From Haloterrigena gelatinilytica (GTDB taxonomy: Archaea > Halobacteriota > Halobacteria > Halobacteriales > Natrialbaceae): a DNA stretch of 64,000 bases. The DNA is taken from contig NZ_JABUQZ010000001.1 in the NCBI RefSeq assembly GCF_013342145.1, forward strand, positions 3,348,001-3,412,000. Reading direction: 5' to 3'. Shown here one piece after another: positions 35,677 through 44,330 of the stretch (its first letter is position 1; each line of letters opens with the position of its first letter). The position numbers and the translations under genes are program-made. The notes under the pieces are model-generated. The model had not been told where the DNA came from. It searched no databases and was given only the letters and a program-made list of their open reading frames with translations.

Positions 35677-37788
35677 TCACTCTTCGTTCTCGTCGTCTTC
35701 GCTCCCGCTGGAGAGCCCGGCGTCGCGCTCGCGCTCGAGCGCCGGTGGTGACTCGTGAGACGCGGAGTAGCCGTCGAACCAGCGGGCGATGCGCTCGAGT
35801 CGGTCGACGACGTGAGCGGGTTCGCCCGACCGGGAGAGTTCGTGGCCCTCGCGGGGATACCTGACCAGCCGCGTGTCGACCCCGTGTTTCTGCAGCCCGC
35901 GGACGAACAGTTCGGCCGTGTTGGCGGGCGTCCGGTAGTCACGGTCGGCGTGGAGCACGAGCGTCGGCGCGTCGACGTCGGCGACGTGGGCGGCGGGGGA
36001 CTGGTTCCACAGGAAGTCGGGGTCGTCCCAGGGCGTCGTCCCGAAATCGTCCTCGACGAGTTTGAACGCGTCGCTCGAGCCGTAGAACCCGGCGAGATCG
36101 TAGACGCCCCGCTGGGAGACCGCGGCCTCGAAGCGGTCGCTCCGGGCGACCGCCCAGGCCGTCATGAATCCGCCGAAGCTGCCGCCGGTGACGAAGACCT
36201 CGTCGTCGTCGACGAACTCGCGCTCGCAGACCGTCTCGACGCCGGCGAGCACGTCCGCGAGCGTCACCTCGCCCCAGTCGCCTTCGATGGCCGTCGCGCG
36301 GTCCTCGCCGTACCCCGTCGACCCGCGCGGGTTGCACCAGAAGACGACGTACCCTCGCGCCGCGAGCGTCTGAAACTCGTGCCACATCGTCCCCGCGGTC
36401 GTCCAGTGGGCGTGGGGACCCCCGTGAATCTCGACGACGAGGGGGTAGCGCTCGCCCGGCGACGCGTCGGCGTCGAACTCGGGTGGCGTGAGGAGCCAGC
36501 CCTGAATCTCCGTTCCATCGTCGTTTTCGAACCAGACCTCCTCGGGGCGCCGAACGGGCCGGTCGGCGAGGTAGCCGTCGTTCACGCGAGTCAGCCGGTG
36601 GGCCTCGTTGCCGCCGCGGGTCGTCACGAAGACGTCGCCGGGGTGGTCCCACTCGCTGTAGACGTAGGCGACGGCGTTCTCGCCGACCGAGAAATCCGCG
36701 ATCGCGACGCCGTCGCCGTAGACTCGCGCCGGTTCCTCGCTCGCGTCGCCGGGCACCGACCAGCAGACGCGCGAACCCTCGTCGGGCGTCGTGACGTACA
36801 GCGTCTCGCCGTCGGGTGCCCACTCGAAGCCACAGCGGTGGCCGACGGTTCGATCGAGGGGCTCCGTCGGCGTCCGCTCCTCGCCGGTCCCGCGGTCGTG
36901 CACGCGGATCTCGGTCTGGCGCATCGATGTCCGGTCCTCCGGCGTGAACTCGAAGGCGACGCGACCGTCCGCGGTGGCGTCGATCGACCCGGACTCGAGC
37001 CAGCCCGACGTTTGCGCGAACGCCTCGACCTCGCCGGAGTCCGTCCGGTGTTCGTACAGATCGTAGGTCAGCGTGTCGTCGGGATCCTCGCCGGCCGCGG
37101 CGGCCTTGGCCGCGTAGTAGACCGTCTCGTCGTCGCCCCACGTCGGAGAGACGTAGTCGACGACCGCGTCGGCCGGCCCGTCGTCGTCGGTGAGGCGGGT
37201 GATCGCCGTTCCGTCCGGATCGTCCTCCGGAGCCCTCGAGAGCGCGGCCTCGACCGCGAGGACGTAGACGTGGCGCCGCCGGCCGTCGAAGTACTCGGTT
37301 CCCGCCCGGTAGATCGTGCGGTCGATCACCCGCGGATCGGGGGCCTCGCGCTCGTAGTCGGAATCGACCGCGCGGTCCCGATCGGCCTCTCGATCCTCGG
37401 GCGTGACGCGCTGGGAGAAGCACAGTCGGGAACCGTCCGGACTCCACTCGAGGTCGTCGATCCCGCCGACGACCGACGTGAGCCGGCGCGCTTCGCCGCC
37501 GTCGGTCGGAACGAGCCAGACCTGCTCGCGGTCGCCCTCGCCGCGAGTGCTGGCGAAGGCGAGTCGATCGCCGTCGGGGCTCCAGCGGGGCTGGGAGTCG
37601 ACGCCGTCGCCCGCGGTGAACTGCGCGGCCTCGTCGCCGCCGACGGGGACGGTGTAGATCGACGCCGCGTACGACTCGTCGTCGGCGGGCGTCCGGCGGA
37701 CGAACGCCACCCGCTCGTCGTCCGGCGAGAGCCGCGGCTCCTCGACCTGGGCGATCTCGTGGTAGTCGACCGCCTCGATCCCGTTCAT
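35677..37788 (-). CDS. S9-family prolyl oligopeptidase-like peptidase
   Basis: 703 residues from the ATG at 37786-37788 (MNGIEAVDYHEIAQVEEP). The N-terminal two thirds form a WD40/TolB-like beta-propeller with repeated WSPDG, FEWAPDG blades. The C-terminal alpha/beta-hydrolase holds GGSFGGFMTAW (nucleophile S537), the acid in VLHADRDYRTPAN (about D615-D617) and H649 in YPREGHELSRSG. This is the acylaminoacyl-peptidase/dipeptidyl-peptidase S9C type, likely cytosolic, degrading short peptides. The end is a disordered acidic tail (about 680-703). Divergent from the first of the paralogous membrane proteins. Confidence 0.92.
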   Translation of the reverse strand: MNGIEAVDYHEIAQVEEPRLSPDDERVAFVRRTPADDESYAASIYTVPVGGDEAAQFTAGDGVDSQPRWSPDGDRLAFASTRGEGDREQVWLVPTDGGEARRLTSVVGGIDDLEWSPDGSRLCFSQRVTPEDREADRDRAVDSDYEREAPDPRVIDRTIYRAGTEYFDGRRRHVYVLAVEAALSRAPEDDPDGTAITRLTDDDGPADAVVDYVSPTWGDDETVYYAAKAAAAGEDPDDTLTYDLYEHRTDSGEVEAFAQTSGWLESGSIDATADGRVAFEFTPEDRTSMRQTEIRVHDRGTGEERTPTEPLDRTVGHRCGFEWAPDGETLYVTTPDEGSRVCWSVPGDASEEPARVYGDGVAIADFSVGENAVAYVYSEWDHPGDVFVTTRGGNEAHRLTRVNDGYLADRPVRRPEEVWFENDDGTEIQGWLLTPPEFDADASPGERYPLVVEIHGGPHAHWTTAGTMWHEFQTLAARGYVVFWCNPRGSTGYGEDRATAIEGDWGEVTLADVLAGVETVCEREFVDDDEVFVTGGSFGGFMTAWAVARSDRFEAAVSQRGVYDLAGFYGSSDAFKLVEDDFGTTPWDDPDFLWNQSPAAHVADVDAPTLVLHADRDYRTPANTAELFVRGLQKHGVDTRLVRYPREGHELSRSGEPAHVVDRLERIARWFDGYSASHESPPALERERDAGLSSGSEDDENEE

Positions 37789-37930
37789 ACTCGAGGTCGT
37801 ACCCGCCGGCCCATATATCTCGGCGAGGCGGCAGGCGGTCGTGACCGCGTTTCGCCCCTCGAGCGTCGATCGGAGCCGTTCGTCGCCGACCCGCGAGTCG
37901 GCCGACCGCCAGCTCCGTCGGGTCCGGTAG

Positions 37931-37938
37931 CTTTTTGT
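37931..37938 (+). promoter_or_regulatory. TATA-like box of membrane paralog 1
   Basis: CTTTTTGT is centred 27 nt before the ATG at 37962. Paralogs 2 and 3 have T-rich boxes at the same distance, suggesting all three genes are transcribed leaderless and separately. Confidence 0.5.
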
Positions 37939-37961
37939 CAGCTGGCCGTCGTCTCTCGAGT

Positions 37962-38819
37962 ATGGCAACGCGAAACTCGACCGAGCGCGTCGCGCTCGGT
38001 GACGGCGGCGACGAGCCGTCCAACGGGCGATTTCGACTCGCCGTCGCCGTCTACGCCGGCGTCCTCCTCGCGGGCGTCGTCTCGGTCGCGGCCGTCCTGA
38101 CCGCGTTCGTCCCGGGTCCCCTCCTCGCCGTCTACGCGGCCGGGTTCGCCGTCGGCTTCGGCGGCGGACTGGCGCTGGCGGCCGCGGATCCGCGGCTTCC
38201 CGTCCGCCTCGGCCGCACGCTCGGCCGGCGGGCGGCGGTCGTCGTCCCGACCGTCCCGTTCGCCGTCGTCTGGTTCGCTCCGCTCGAGGCGGCCGTCGAC
38301 GTCGTCGCGCTCTGGGCGGTGATCACGGTCTTCGCCTCGGGATACGTCCTCTCGCAACTGGCCGGGAACCGGTACGTCGACGCGGTCACCCCCGGCGAGC
38401 CCGCGGAACGGTGGCGGTGGACGCCGCCCGGCTCCCCGGTCGTCGACGCCCTGATCGCCGGGATGTGGCTCGTCATCGGAATCGGTAACGCCGTCACCGG
38501 GTCCCCGGCGCAGGGCCTGTTGTGGTTGGCACTCGCCGTCTTCTGGGTCGCGAGCTGTCTCATCGAGGGCCGGTGGTCGTTCGGTCCGGGACGGGACCGC
38601 TGCGAGGTCCAACTCTACGAAACCGGCCTCGTCAAACGGCGCCCGTACACGAAGACGTACGTCTCGTGGAGCGATATCGACCACGCCCGCCTGCGCGAGG
38701 GCGAACTCGTCCTCGACCGCGGCCTGCGCGACGTCCGATTCGATTCCGATGAGCTGGGAGACCCCGACGCCGTCCTCGAGGCCGTCGACCGCTGGCTGGA
38801 GACATCGGCCGAGCGGTGA
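37962..38819 (+). CDS. Membrane protein with C-terminal PH-like tail (paralog 1 of 3)
   Basis: 285 residues. Six or so membrane segments (about 23-46, 50-72, 85-103, 108-128, 160-180, 184-202). Between segments lies VLSQLAGNRYVDAVTPGEPA, and after the last segment a soluble tail CEVQLYETGLVKRRPYTKTY then WSDIDHARLREGELVLDRGL, a beta-strand pattern like bacterial PH domains. Paralogs at 43404 and 44331 share these phrases. The three flank a TAXI-TRAP operon. Function unknown. Confidence 0.75.
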   Translation: MATRNSTERVALGDGGDEPSNGRFRLAVAVYAGVLLAGVVSVAAVLTAFVPGPLLAVYAAGFAVGFGGGLALAAADPRLPVRLGRTLGRRAAVVVPTVPFAVVWFAPLEAAVDVVALWAVITVFASGYVLSQLAGNRYVDAVTPGEPAERWRWTPPGSPVVDALIAGMWLVIGIGNAVTGSPAQGLLWLALAVFWVASCLIEGRWSFGPGRDRCEVQLYETGLVKRRPYTKTYVSWSDIDHARLREGELVLDRGLRDVRFDSDELGDPDAVLEAVDRWLETSAER

Positions 38820-39121
38820 CGGCGCCAGCGACGATTCACTCGACGGCGCCCGCACCCGCTCGTTGCGCACCGGCGGCGGTTCCGGATGACATCGATCTCC
38901 TCGAGACGGACGGGATCGAACTCGTCGACGGGTGCGACCCGTCCCGACCGTACTCGCTCGACGAGTCTCCGTCCTCTATAGCCGAGGTATTCACGCCGAA
39001 TGAGTGATGGTTGAAAATATAGCCATCTAACAATGATTTTCACAACATACCATGCGACTGTTTCGGCTATATGATTTACAATCAAAAATGTATAAATAGC
39101 TCCGACGAAATCGCTAGCGGT
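38820..39121. other. Intergenic region upstream of the TRAP operon
   Basis: 302 bp. A 63-codon ORF starting over the previous stop codon (38816) is not convincing. From about 39005 the sequence becomes AT-rich and ends in the TRAP promoter; this AT-rich stretch may hold regulator sites, though no clear palindrome was found. Confidence 0.45.
39091..39098 (+). promoter_or_regulatory. TATA box of the TAXI-TRAP operon
   Basis: TATAAATA is centred 27-28 nt before the ATG at 39122, an excellent archaeal promoter implying a leaderless mRNA. It supports 39122 over an in-frame upstream ATG at 39071, which lies before the box. Confidence 0.75.
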
Positions 39122-40069
39122 ATGAACCAGAATATTAATAGACGGACATTCATCGCAGGCATCGGCGGAACCGGTATCGCCGCTCTCGCGGGCTGTTCCG
39201 GCGAGGGAGACGAGGACCAGCTCGCGTGGCACTCGGGCGGCACCGACGGAACGTACTATCCGCTTTCGGGCGAGTTCAAGACGATCGTCGAAGACCAGAC
39301 CGACTACTCCCTGCAGGTCCAGTCGACCGGCGCGAGCGTCGAGAACGTCAGCAGCCTCAACAGGGAAGACGCCGAGTTCGCGCTGATTCAGAACGACATC
39401 GCCTACTTCGCGGTCAACGGCACCGGGATCGAGGAACTCGAGGGCAACGCGATGGAGAACATCCGCGGCGTCGCGACGCTGTACCCCGAGACGATCCACG
39501 TCATCACGCAGGCCGACTCGGGAATCGACAGCCTCGAAGACCTCGAAGGCGCCTCGGTCAACACCGGAGACACCGGGAGCGGGACGCAGGTCAACGCCCT
39601 GCAGATCCTCGAGACCGCCGGCATCGGTGAGGACGACTTCGACGAGCAGAACGCCGACTTCGGAACGGCGGCCGACCAGGTCCAGGACGGCGACGTCGAC
39701 GCGGCGTTTACCGTCGGCGGCTGGCCGGTCGGCTCCGTCGAGAACCTCGCGACCAACCAGGACATCGAACTGGTCGAGATCTCGGGCGACCTGCGCGAAG
39801 ACATCATGTCCGACGCCGAGTGGTTCGCCGAGGACACCATCCCCGGCGGAACCTACGACGGCGTCGACGACGACGTCGATACCGTCTCCGTCCAGGCGAT
39901 GATCGCCACCCACGAGGGCGTCGACGAGGAGACCGTCGAAGAGGTGACGACGGCGATCTTCGACAACACCGACGAGATCGGCACGAAATCGGAGTTCATC
40001 GACGCCGACTCGGCCCAAGACGGGATGCCGATCGACCTGCACGCCGGCGCCGAGGCGTACTTCAACTGA
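39122..40069 (+). CDS. TAXI-type TRAP transporter solute-binding lipoprotein
   Basis: 315 residues. NRRTFIAGIGGTGIAALAGC is a Tat-type signal (RR at 7-8) ending in a lipobox with Cys25, so the protein is folded before export and anchored outside. The body matches the TAXI family: WHSGGTDGTYYPLSGEFKTI, STGASVENVSSL, LYPETIHVIT, VNTGDTGSGTQVNA, VDAAFTVGGWP. TAXI proteins bind glutamate, 2-oxoglutarate or related acids in studied cases. First gene of an operon with DUF1850 and the fused permease. Substrate here unknown. Confidence 0.92.
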   Translation: MNQNINRRTFIAGIGGTGIAALAGCSGEGDEDQLAWHSGGTDGTYYPLSGEFKTIVEDQTDYSLQVQSTGASVENVSSLNREDAEFALIQNDIAYFAVNGTGIEELEGNAMENIRGVATLYPETIHVITQADSGIDSLEDLEGASVNTGDTGSGTQVNALQILETAGIGEDDFDEQNADFGTAADQVQDGDVDAAFTVGGWPVGSVENLATNQDIELVEISGDLREDIMSDAEWFAEDTIPGGTYDGVDDDVDTVSVQAMIATHEGVDEETVEEVTTAIFDNTDEIGTKSEFIDADSAQDGMPIDLHAGAEAYFN

Positions 40070-40105
40070 CGTTCGGGACGGATCTTCAGCCCTCGGTTCC
40101 CACTC

Positions 40106-40666
40106 ATGGAACGATCGACTAAATGGTACGGTAGCGCCGTCGTCGTCGCCGCCCTCGTGGTTTTCGTCGCGACCGGCGCGGTCGTCGCGTCGGGAGCGAC
40201 CGAACGCACGCTCGTCGTCGCCGACGCCGACTCGGGCGAGCCGCTGCTCGAGGTCCCCGTCGACGAGGGCGACGAGGTGATCCTTTCGTATACGCACAGC
40301 GTCGAGAAGACACCCGTTCAGGACGTGTACGTCGTCGACGGAACCGAACTGCGCGCGGATCGAGTGGTGTTTCACTCCCACGGTGCGGGACTGCCGTCCG
40401 ACGAACCGATCGAGCGGACCGACGAGGGGTTCGTCGTCGACGGCGAGGGCTCCCACGAGGAGATCGTGGTCTCTCCCGGCTCGATCGCCGGCCACGAACT
40501 CGTCGTCGACGGCGACCGATACGACCTCGTCGAGCGGTCGAACGGATCCGTCGTCCTCGCGATCGACGGCACCATCGGTGACCGTCTGACGGCCCTTCGG
40601 GGGATCGACTCGGCCGTCGACGACCGAAGCGAGAGCGACGCGCGGTCAGGGAGATTACTGGTATGA
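40106..40666 (+). CDS. DUF1850 protein of the TAXI-TRAP operon
   Basis: 186 residues. One N-terminal membrane segment or signal (about 9-29), then the DUF1850 core: DEGDEVILSYTHSVEKTPVQ, VDGTELRADRVVFHSHGAGL, and VSPGSIAGHELVVDG. DUF1850 genes are regularly found between TAXI binding proteins and fused TRAP permeases, so an accessory role in that transporter is likely. It starts 36 bp after the binding protein and overlaps the permease by 4 bp (ATGA), indicating translational coupling. Confidence 0.85.
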   Translation: MERSTKWYGSAVVVAALVVFVATGAVVASGATERTLVVADADSGEPLLEVPVDEGDEVILSYTHSVEKTPVQDVYVVDGTELRADRVVFHSHGAGLPSDEPIERTDEGFVVDGEGSHEEIVVSPGSIAGHELVVDGDRYDLVERSNGSVVLAIDGTIGDRLTALRGIDSAVDDRSESDARSGRLLV

Positions 40667-43353
40667 GTATAGATACGAACGGTACGGACACGGTTTCGGA
40701 CGAACAGACAGACGAGATACTCGAGGAAATCGAGCGGCGGCGGACGCTTCGAGGGCCCGCGGCCGTTCTCGTCGCCCTGATCGGCATCAGCTTCTCGGCG
40801 TTCCAGATGTGGATCGCCGCCCGCGGGCGCCAGTTCGGCGGAACGCTGCCAATGATCGGCGAGTTCCAGTTCATCTCGCTCCAACAGTTACAGGTCAACG
40901 CGATCCACGTCACGTTCGCGCTGGTGCTCGCCTTTCTGCTGTTTCCGGCGAGCGAAGGCGACGGGTTCGTCGCGCGACGGCTCGGTCGGATCCCGCCGGC
41001 TGTCCGCGACCGCTTGGGCGCCGACCACGCCGTCTCGAGGGCGATCGCTCGACTCGCGGACGGCGTCCGCTGGGCCGTCGTCGATCCGGAACGGGACCGA
41101 ATCACGCCGCTGGACGTCGCGCTGATCGTCCTCGCGCTCTGGCCGGCCTACTACATCACCACCGAGTTCGACGAGATTCGGTCGCTCCCGATCATCGGCA
41201 TCGAAAACGCCAGTGCGATCCACGATCTATACCCGTGGCTCGAGCCGCTCGTGGCGCCGCTCGCGTCCCTGGGGCTTCCGGTCGACTTCCCCGTCGCGTA
41301 CTTCCTCGGGATCGTCGGCATCCTGTTGGTACTCGAGGCGACCAGACGGACGCTCGGCGCCGTCCTCATGGCGCTGGTTGCGTCGTTTATCGTCTACGCC
41401 CGCTGGGGCTACATGATCCCCAGTGACTCGCCGATCGGCGCCCTGTCGATTCAGGTCATCGAGTGGGACAATATCGTCTACAACCTCTGGTACACGGTCG
41501 AGGCGGGGGTGTTCAGCACGCCCGTCAGCGTCAGCGTCCGGTTTATCTACATCTTCATCCTCTTCGGCGCGTTCCTCGAGATGAGCGGCGCCGGCAAGTG
41601 GTTCATCGACCTCGCCTACTCGATGACCGGCACCAGAAAGGGCGGCCCGGCGAAGGCGAGCGTCGTCTCGAGCGGGTTCATGGGCATGCTCAGCGGATCG
41701 TCGATCGCGAACACGGTGACGACGGGCGCCTTCACGATTCCGCTGATGAAGCGGTCGGGCTACTCCCCCTCGTTTTCCGGCGCGGTGGAGTCGTCGGCGT
41801 CGTCCGGGGGCCAGATCCTCCCGCCCGTCATGGGTGCCGTCGCCTTCCTCATCGTCGAGTTCACCGGGACGCCGTACTCGGACGTGATCGTGGCGGCCAC
41901 CCTGCCCGCCATCGCCTTCTTCTTCGGAATGTGGGTGATGGTCCACTTCGAGGCCGTTAAGGGCGGAATCGGCGGTATCCCGCGCGCGGAACTCCCCGAC
42001 GTTCCCGCGGCGCTTCGTACCGGCTGGTTCTACCTCGTTCCGCTCGTCTTGCTGATCTATTTCCTCGTCATCGCTCGCTTCTCGATCAACCGCTCGGGCT
42101 GGTATACGATCGTCACCATCGTCGCGCTGATCGCGGTCGTGGCCGCGTACAACGAGCGAACGCGCATTCCGTTGCTGGGATCGATCGCCGCGCTCTATCT
42201 CGTTCAGGTCGCGGCCTTCGCGAGTTACGGCACCGGCCTCGGCGGCGTAGTTGGTGGATCGACGACCGCAGCCTACTCCCTCGGCAACGCGGCGACCGCG
42301 GCGGCGTCGGATCTCGGTCTGATAGCGCTCCTCGTCAGTCTCGCATTCATGCTCGTTCAACCGCGGGGCGGGGCTCCGCTGCTCGAACTTGACGGGGCGG
42401 TCGACGACGCCGCGGACAAAACGGCGGCGCTGCTCGATCGGCCCACGCTCTCCCGAAACACCGGCTACCGGTTCGGGGCGTTCGTCCTGAAATCGATGGA
42501 CTCCGGCGCGCGGACCGCGACGACGGTCGTCGTCGCCGTCGCCGCCGCAGGCGTCGTCCCGGGAGTCATCAGCGTCTCCGGGCTCGGCCCGAATCTTGCG
42601 GCGCTCATCAACACCGTCAGCGGTAACTCCGTGTTGCTGTTGCTCGTCTTGACGGGCGTCGCGTCGATCATCTTCGGAATGGGGATGCCCACCACCGCTA
42701 TGTACATCATCCTCATCGCGATGCTCGGCGGCCCGATCGAGGACATCGGCGTCTGGGTGGTTGCCGCCCATCTCTTCGTCCTCTACTTCGGGCTGATGGC
42801 TGACGTTACGCCGCCGGTCGCCGTCGCCGCCTTCGCGGGCGCGGGGGTCGCCAAGGCCGACGAGATCAAGACCGCGAGCATCGCGTTCCTCCTCTCGCTG
42901 AACAAGGTTCTCGTCCCCTTCGCCTTCGTGTTCTCGCCGGGGATCATCCTCGCGCGGAAAGTCGACGGCCAGTGGGGGCTCATCGGCTGGAGCGACGTGG
43001 CCGACGTCGGCTTCTTCCTCCCCGAAGTCATCGTCCCCGTTATCGGAATGTTCGCCGGGGTGTACGCGCTCGGCGTCACCATCATCGGCTACCAGTACTC
43101 GGCGGTCGACTCGACCCGGCGCGCCCTGTACGCCGTGGCGTCGATCCTGCTGATGGTTCCCGAGATCCCGCTGCTCGTCCTCGAAGGCGTGCTGGCGCTG
43201 GCCGGCGTCTCGATCGGACTGACCGGCTTCTCGGTGACGTTCCCGATGCGGATCGTCGGACTGGTGATCCTCACCACGCTGTCGTACCGCAACTACTCGC
43301 GGCCGACGGGGACCCACGCGGAGCCGTCCGCGTCCGCGGCCGGCGAGGCCTGA
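40663..43353 (+). CDS. Fused TRAP transporter permease (4TM+12TM)
   Basis: 896 residues, about 18 membrane segments. The N-terminal part corresponds to the small DctQ-like subunit and the rest to DctM: GGPAKASVVSSGFMGMLSGS, GQILPPVMGAVAFLIVEFTG, and IIFGMGMPTTAMYIILIAML are the hallmark loops. This is the fused form that partners TAXI binding proteins, using a Na+ or H+ gradient. The start overlaps the DUF1850 stop. A Ser/Ala-rich tail ends the protein. Confidence 0.93.
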   Translation: MSIDTNGTDTVSDEQTDEILEEIERRRTLRGPAAVLVALIGISFSAFQMWIAARGRQFGGTLPMIGEFQFISLQQLQVNAIHVTFALVLAFLLFPASEGDGFVARRLGRIPPAVRDRLGADHAVSRAIARLADGVRWAVVDPERDRITPLDVALIVLALWPAYYITTEFDEIRSLPIIGIENASAIHDLYPWLEPLVAPLASLGLPVDFPVAYFLGIVGILLVLEATRRTLGAVLMALVASFIVYARWGYMIPSDSPIGALSIQVIEWDNIVYNLWYTVEAGVFSTPVSVSVRFIYIFILFGAFLEMSGAGKWFIDLAYSMTGTRKGGPAKASVVSSGFMGMLSGSSIANTVTTGAFTIPLMKRSGYSPSFSGAVESSASSGGQILPPVMGAVAFLIVEFTGTPYSDVIVAATLPAIAFFFGMWVMVHFEAVKGGIGGIPRAELPDVPAALRTGWFYLVPLVLLIYFLVIARFSINRSGWYTIVTIVALIAVVAAYNERTRIPLLGSIAALYLVQVAAFASYGTGLGGVVGGSTTAAYSLGNAATAAASDLGLIALLVSLAFMLVQPRGGAPLLELDGAVDDAADKTAALLDRPTLSRNTGYRFGAFVLKSMDSGARTATTVVVAVAAAGVVPGVISVSGLGPNLAALINTVSGNSVLLLLVLTGVASIIFGMGMPTTAMYIILIAMLGGPIEDIGVWVVAAHLFVLYFGLMADVTPPVAVAAFAGAGVAKADEIKTASIAFLLSLNKVLVPFAFVFSPGIILARKVDGQWGLIGWSDVADVGFFLPEVIVPVIGMFAGVYALGVTIIGYQYSAVDSTRRALYAVASILLMVPEIPLLVLEGVLALAGVSIGLTGFSVTFPMRIVGLVILTTLSYRNYSRPTGTHAEPSASAAGEA

Positions 43354-43371
43354 GGGCGGCGAACAAGTCAT

Positions 43372-43381
43372 TATTTTAATA
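43372..43381 (+). promoter_or_regulatory. TATA box of membrane paralog 2
   Basis: TATTTTAATA is centred 28 nt before the GTG at 43404, supporting that GTG as the start of a leaderless message separate from the TRAP operon. Confidence 0.65.
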
Positions 43382-43403
43382 GAAAGCGGCCGTACGTCGG
43401 CGC

Positions 43404-44255
43404 GTGACCGATACCGACTCCGCGACCGCGTCCATCGCCGGTGGCGACACCGGCGGACCGGACGCGATATTTCGGCTCGCAGTCAGCGCCTACAGCGGCG
43501 CCGTCCTCGCGTGGCTCGCCGCGACGATCGGCGCACTGACCGGACGCTCGCCCGTCGGCCTCGGCGGCACGTACGCGACCGGGTTCGCCGTCGGCGTTCT
43601 CGTCGGCCTCGCGGCGGCGAGCGTCGATCTGCGGCTCCCCTCACGGCTGGGACGGAACTGGCGCCGCCGGCTCGCGATCGTCCTGCCGGTACTGCCCATC
43701 GTCGTCGTCTGGCTCGTCCCGCTCGAGACGGGCGTCAGTGCCGTCTCCTTCTGGTCGGTGATCGTGGTCTTCGCGTCGGGGTACGCCCTCTCGCAACTGG
43801 CCGGAAACCGGTACGTCAACGCCGTCACCCCCGGCGAACCCGAGGAAACGTGGCAATGGGAGCCGCCCGGCTCCGTGGTCGTCGACCTCCTGCTCGCCGG
43901 GACGTGGGTCCTCCTCGGCATCGGCAATGTCGCCACCAGGGATCCGATGCAGGGACTCATGTCGTTGCTGCTGGCCGTCGGCTGGGTCGCGGCCTGTCTC
44001 GTCGAGGGTCGGTGGCCGTTCGGCCCCGGCCGGGAGCGCTGCGAAATTCAATTCTACGAGACCGGACTCGTCAAACGGCGGCCGTACACGAAGGCGTTCG
44101 TCCCGTGGCGCGACGTCAATCACGTCCGCCTGCGCGAGGGCGAACTCGTCATCGACCGCGGTCTCCGCGACGTGCGGTTCGACCGGGACGAACTCGAGGA
44201 CCCCGAGGCCGTTCTCGAGGCCATCGACCGTCGAATCGCGTCCGCGGTCGCCTGA
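43404..44255 (+). CDS. Membrane protein with C-terminal PH-like tail (paralog 2 of 3)
   Basis: 283 residues from a GTG. It shares long phrases with paralog 1: ATGFAVG, ALSQLAGNRYVNAVTPGEPE, WPFGPGRERCE, YETGLVKRRPYTKAFVPW, and DRGLRDVRFDRDELEDPEAV. Same layout of six membrane segments then a strand-rich tail of about 75 residues. It lies 50 bp after the TRAP permease but has its own promoter. Function unknown; duplication around the transporter suggests an associated role or simple local gene duplication. Confidence 0.75.
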   Translation: MTDTDSATASIAGGDTGGPDAIFRLAVSAYSGAVLAWLAATIGALTGRSPVGLGGTYATGFAVGVLVGLAAASVDLRLPSRLGRNWRRRLAIVLPVLPIVVVWLVPLETGVSAVSFWSVIVVFASGYALSQLAGNRYVNAVTPGEPEETWQWEPPGSVVVDLLLAGTWVLLGIGNVATRDPMQGLMSLLLAVGWVAACLVEGRWPFGPGRERCEIQFYETGLVKRRPYTKAFVPWRDVNHVRLREGELVIDRGLRDVRFDRDELEDPEAVLEAIDRRIASAVA

Positions 44256-44299
44256 TCGCGGGTTACGACGGTGCGTCGGTGACTCCGTTCGACCGAACT

Positions 44300-44308
44300 G
44301 TTTTTGAT
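44300..44308 (+). promoter_or_regulatory. TATA-like box of membrane paralog 3
   Basis: GTTTTTGAT is centred 27 nt before the ATG at 44331; supports that start over an in-frame ATT/ATG-like start at 44304. Confidence 0.5.
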
Positions 44309-44330
44309 CGCACACGAATACGGTTCAGAT

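Noticed and set aside
38816-39007. 63-codon ORF overlapping the end of membrane paralog 1
   Set aside because: No promoter of its own, overlaps the preceding stop, low-complexity start, no family.
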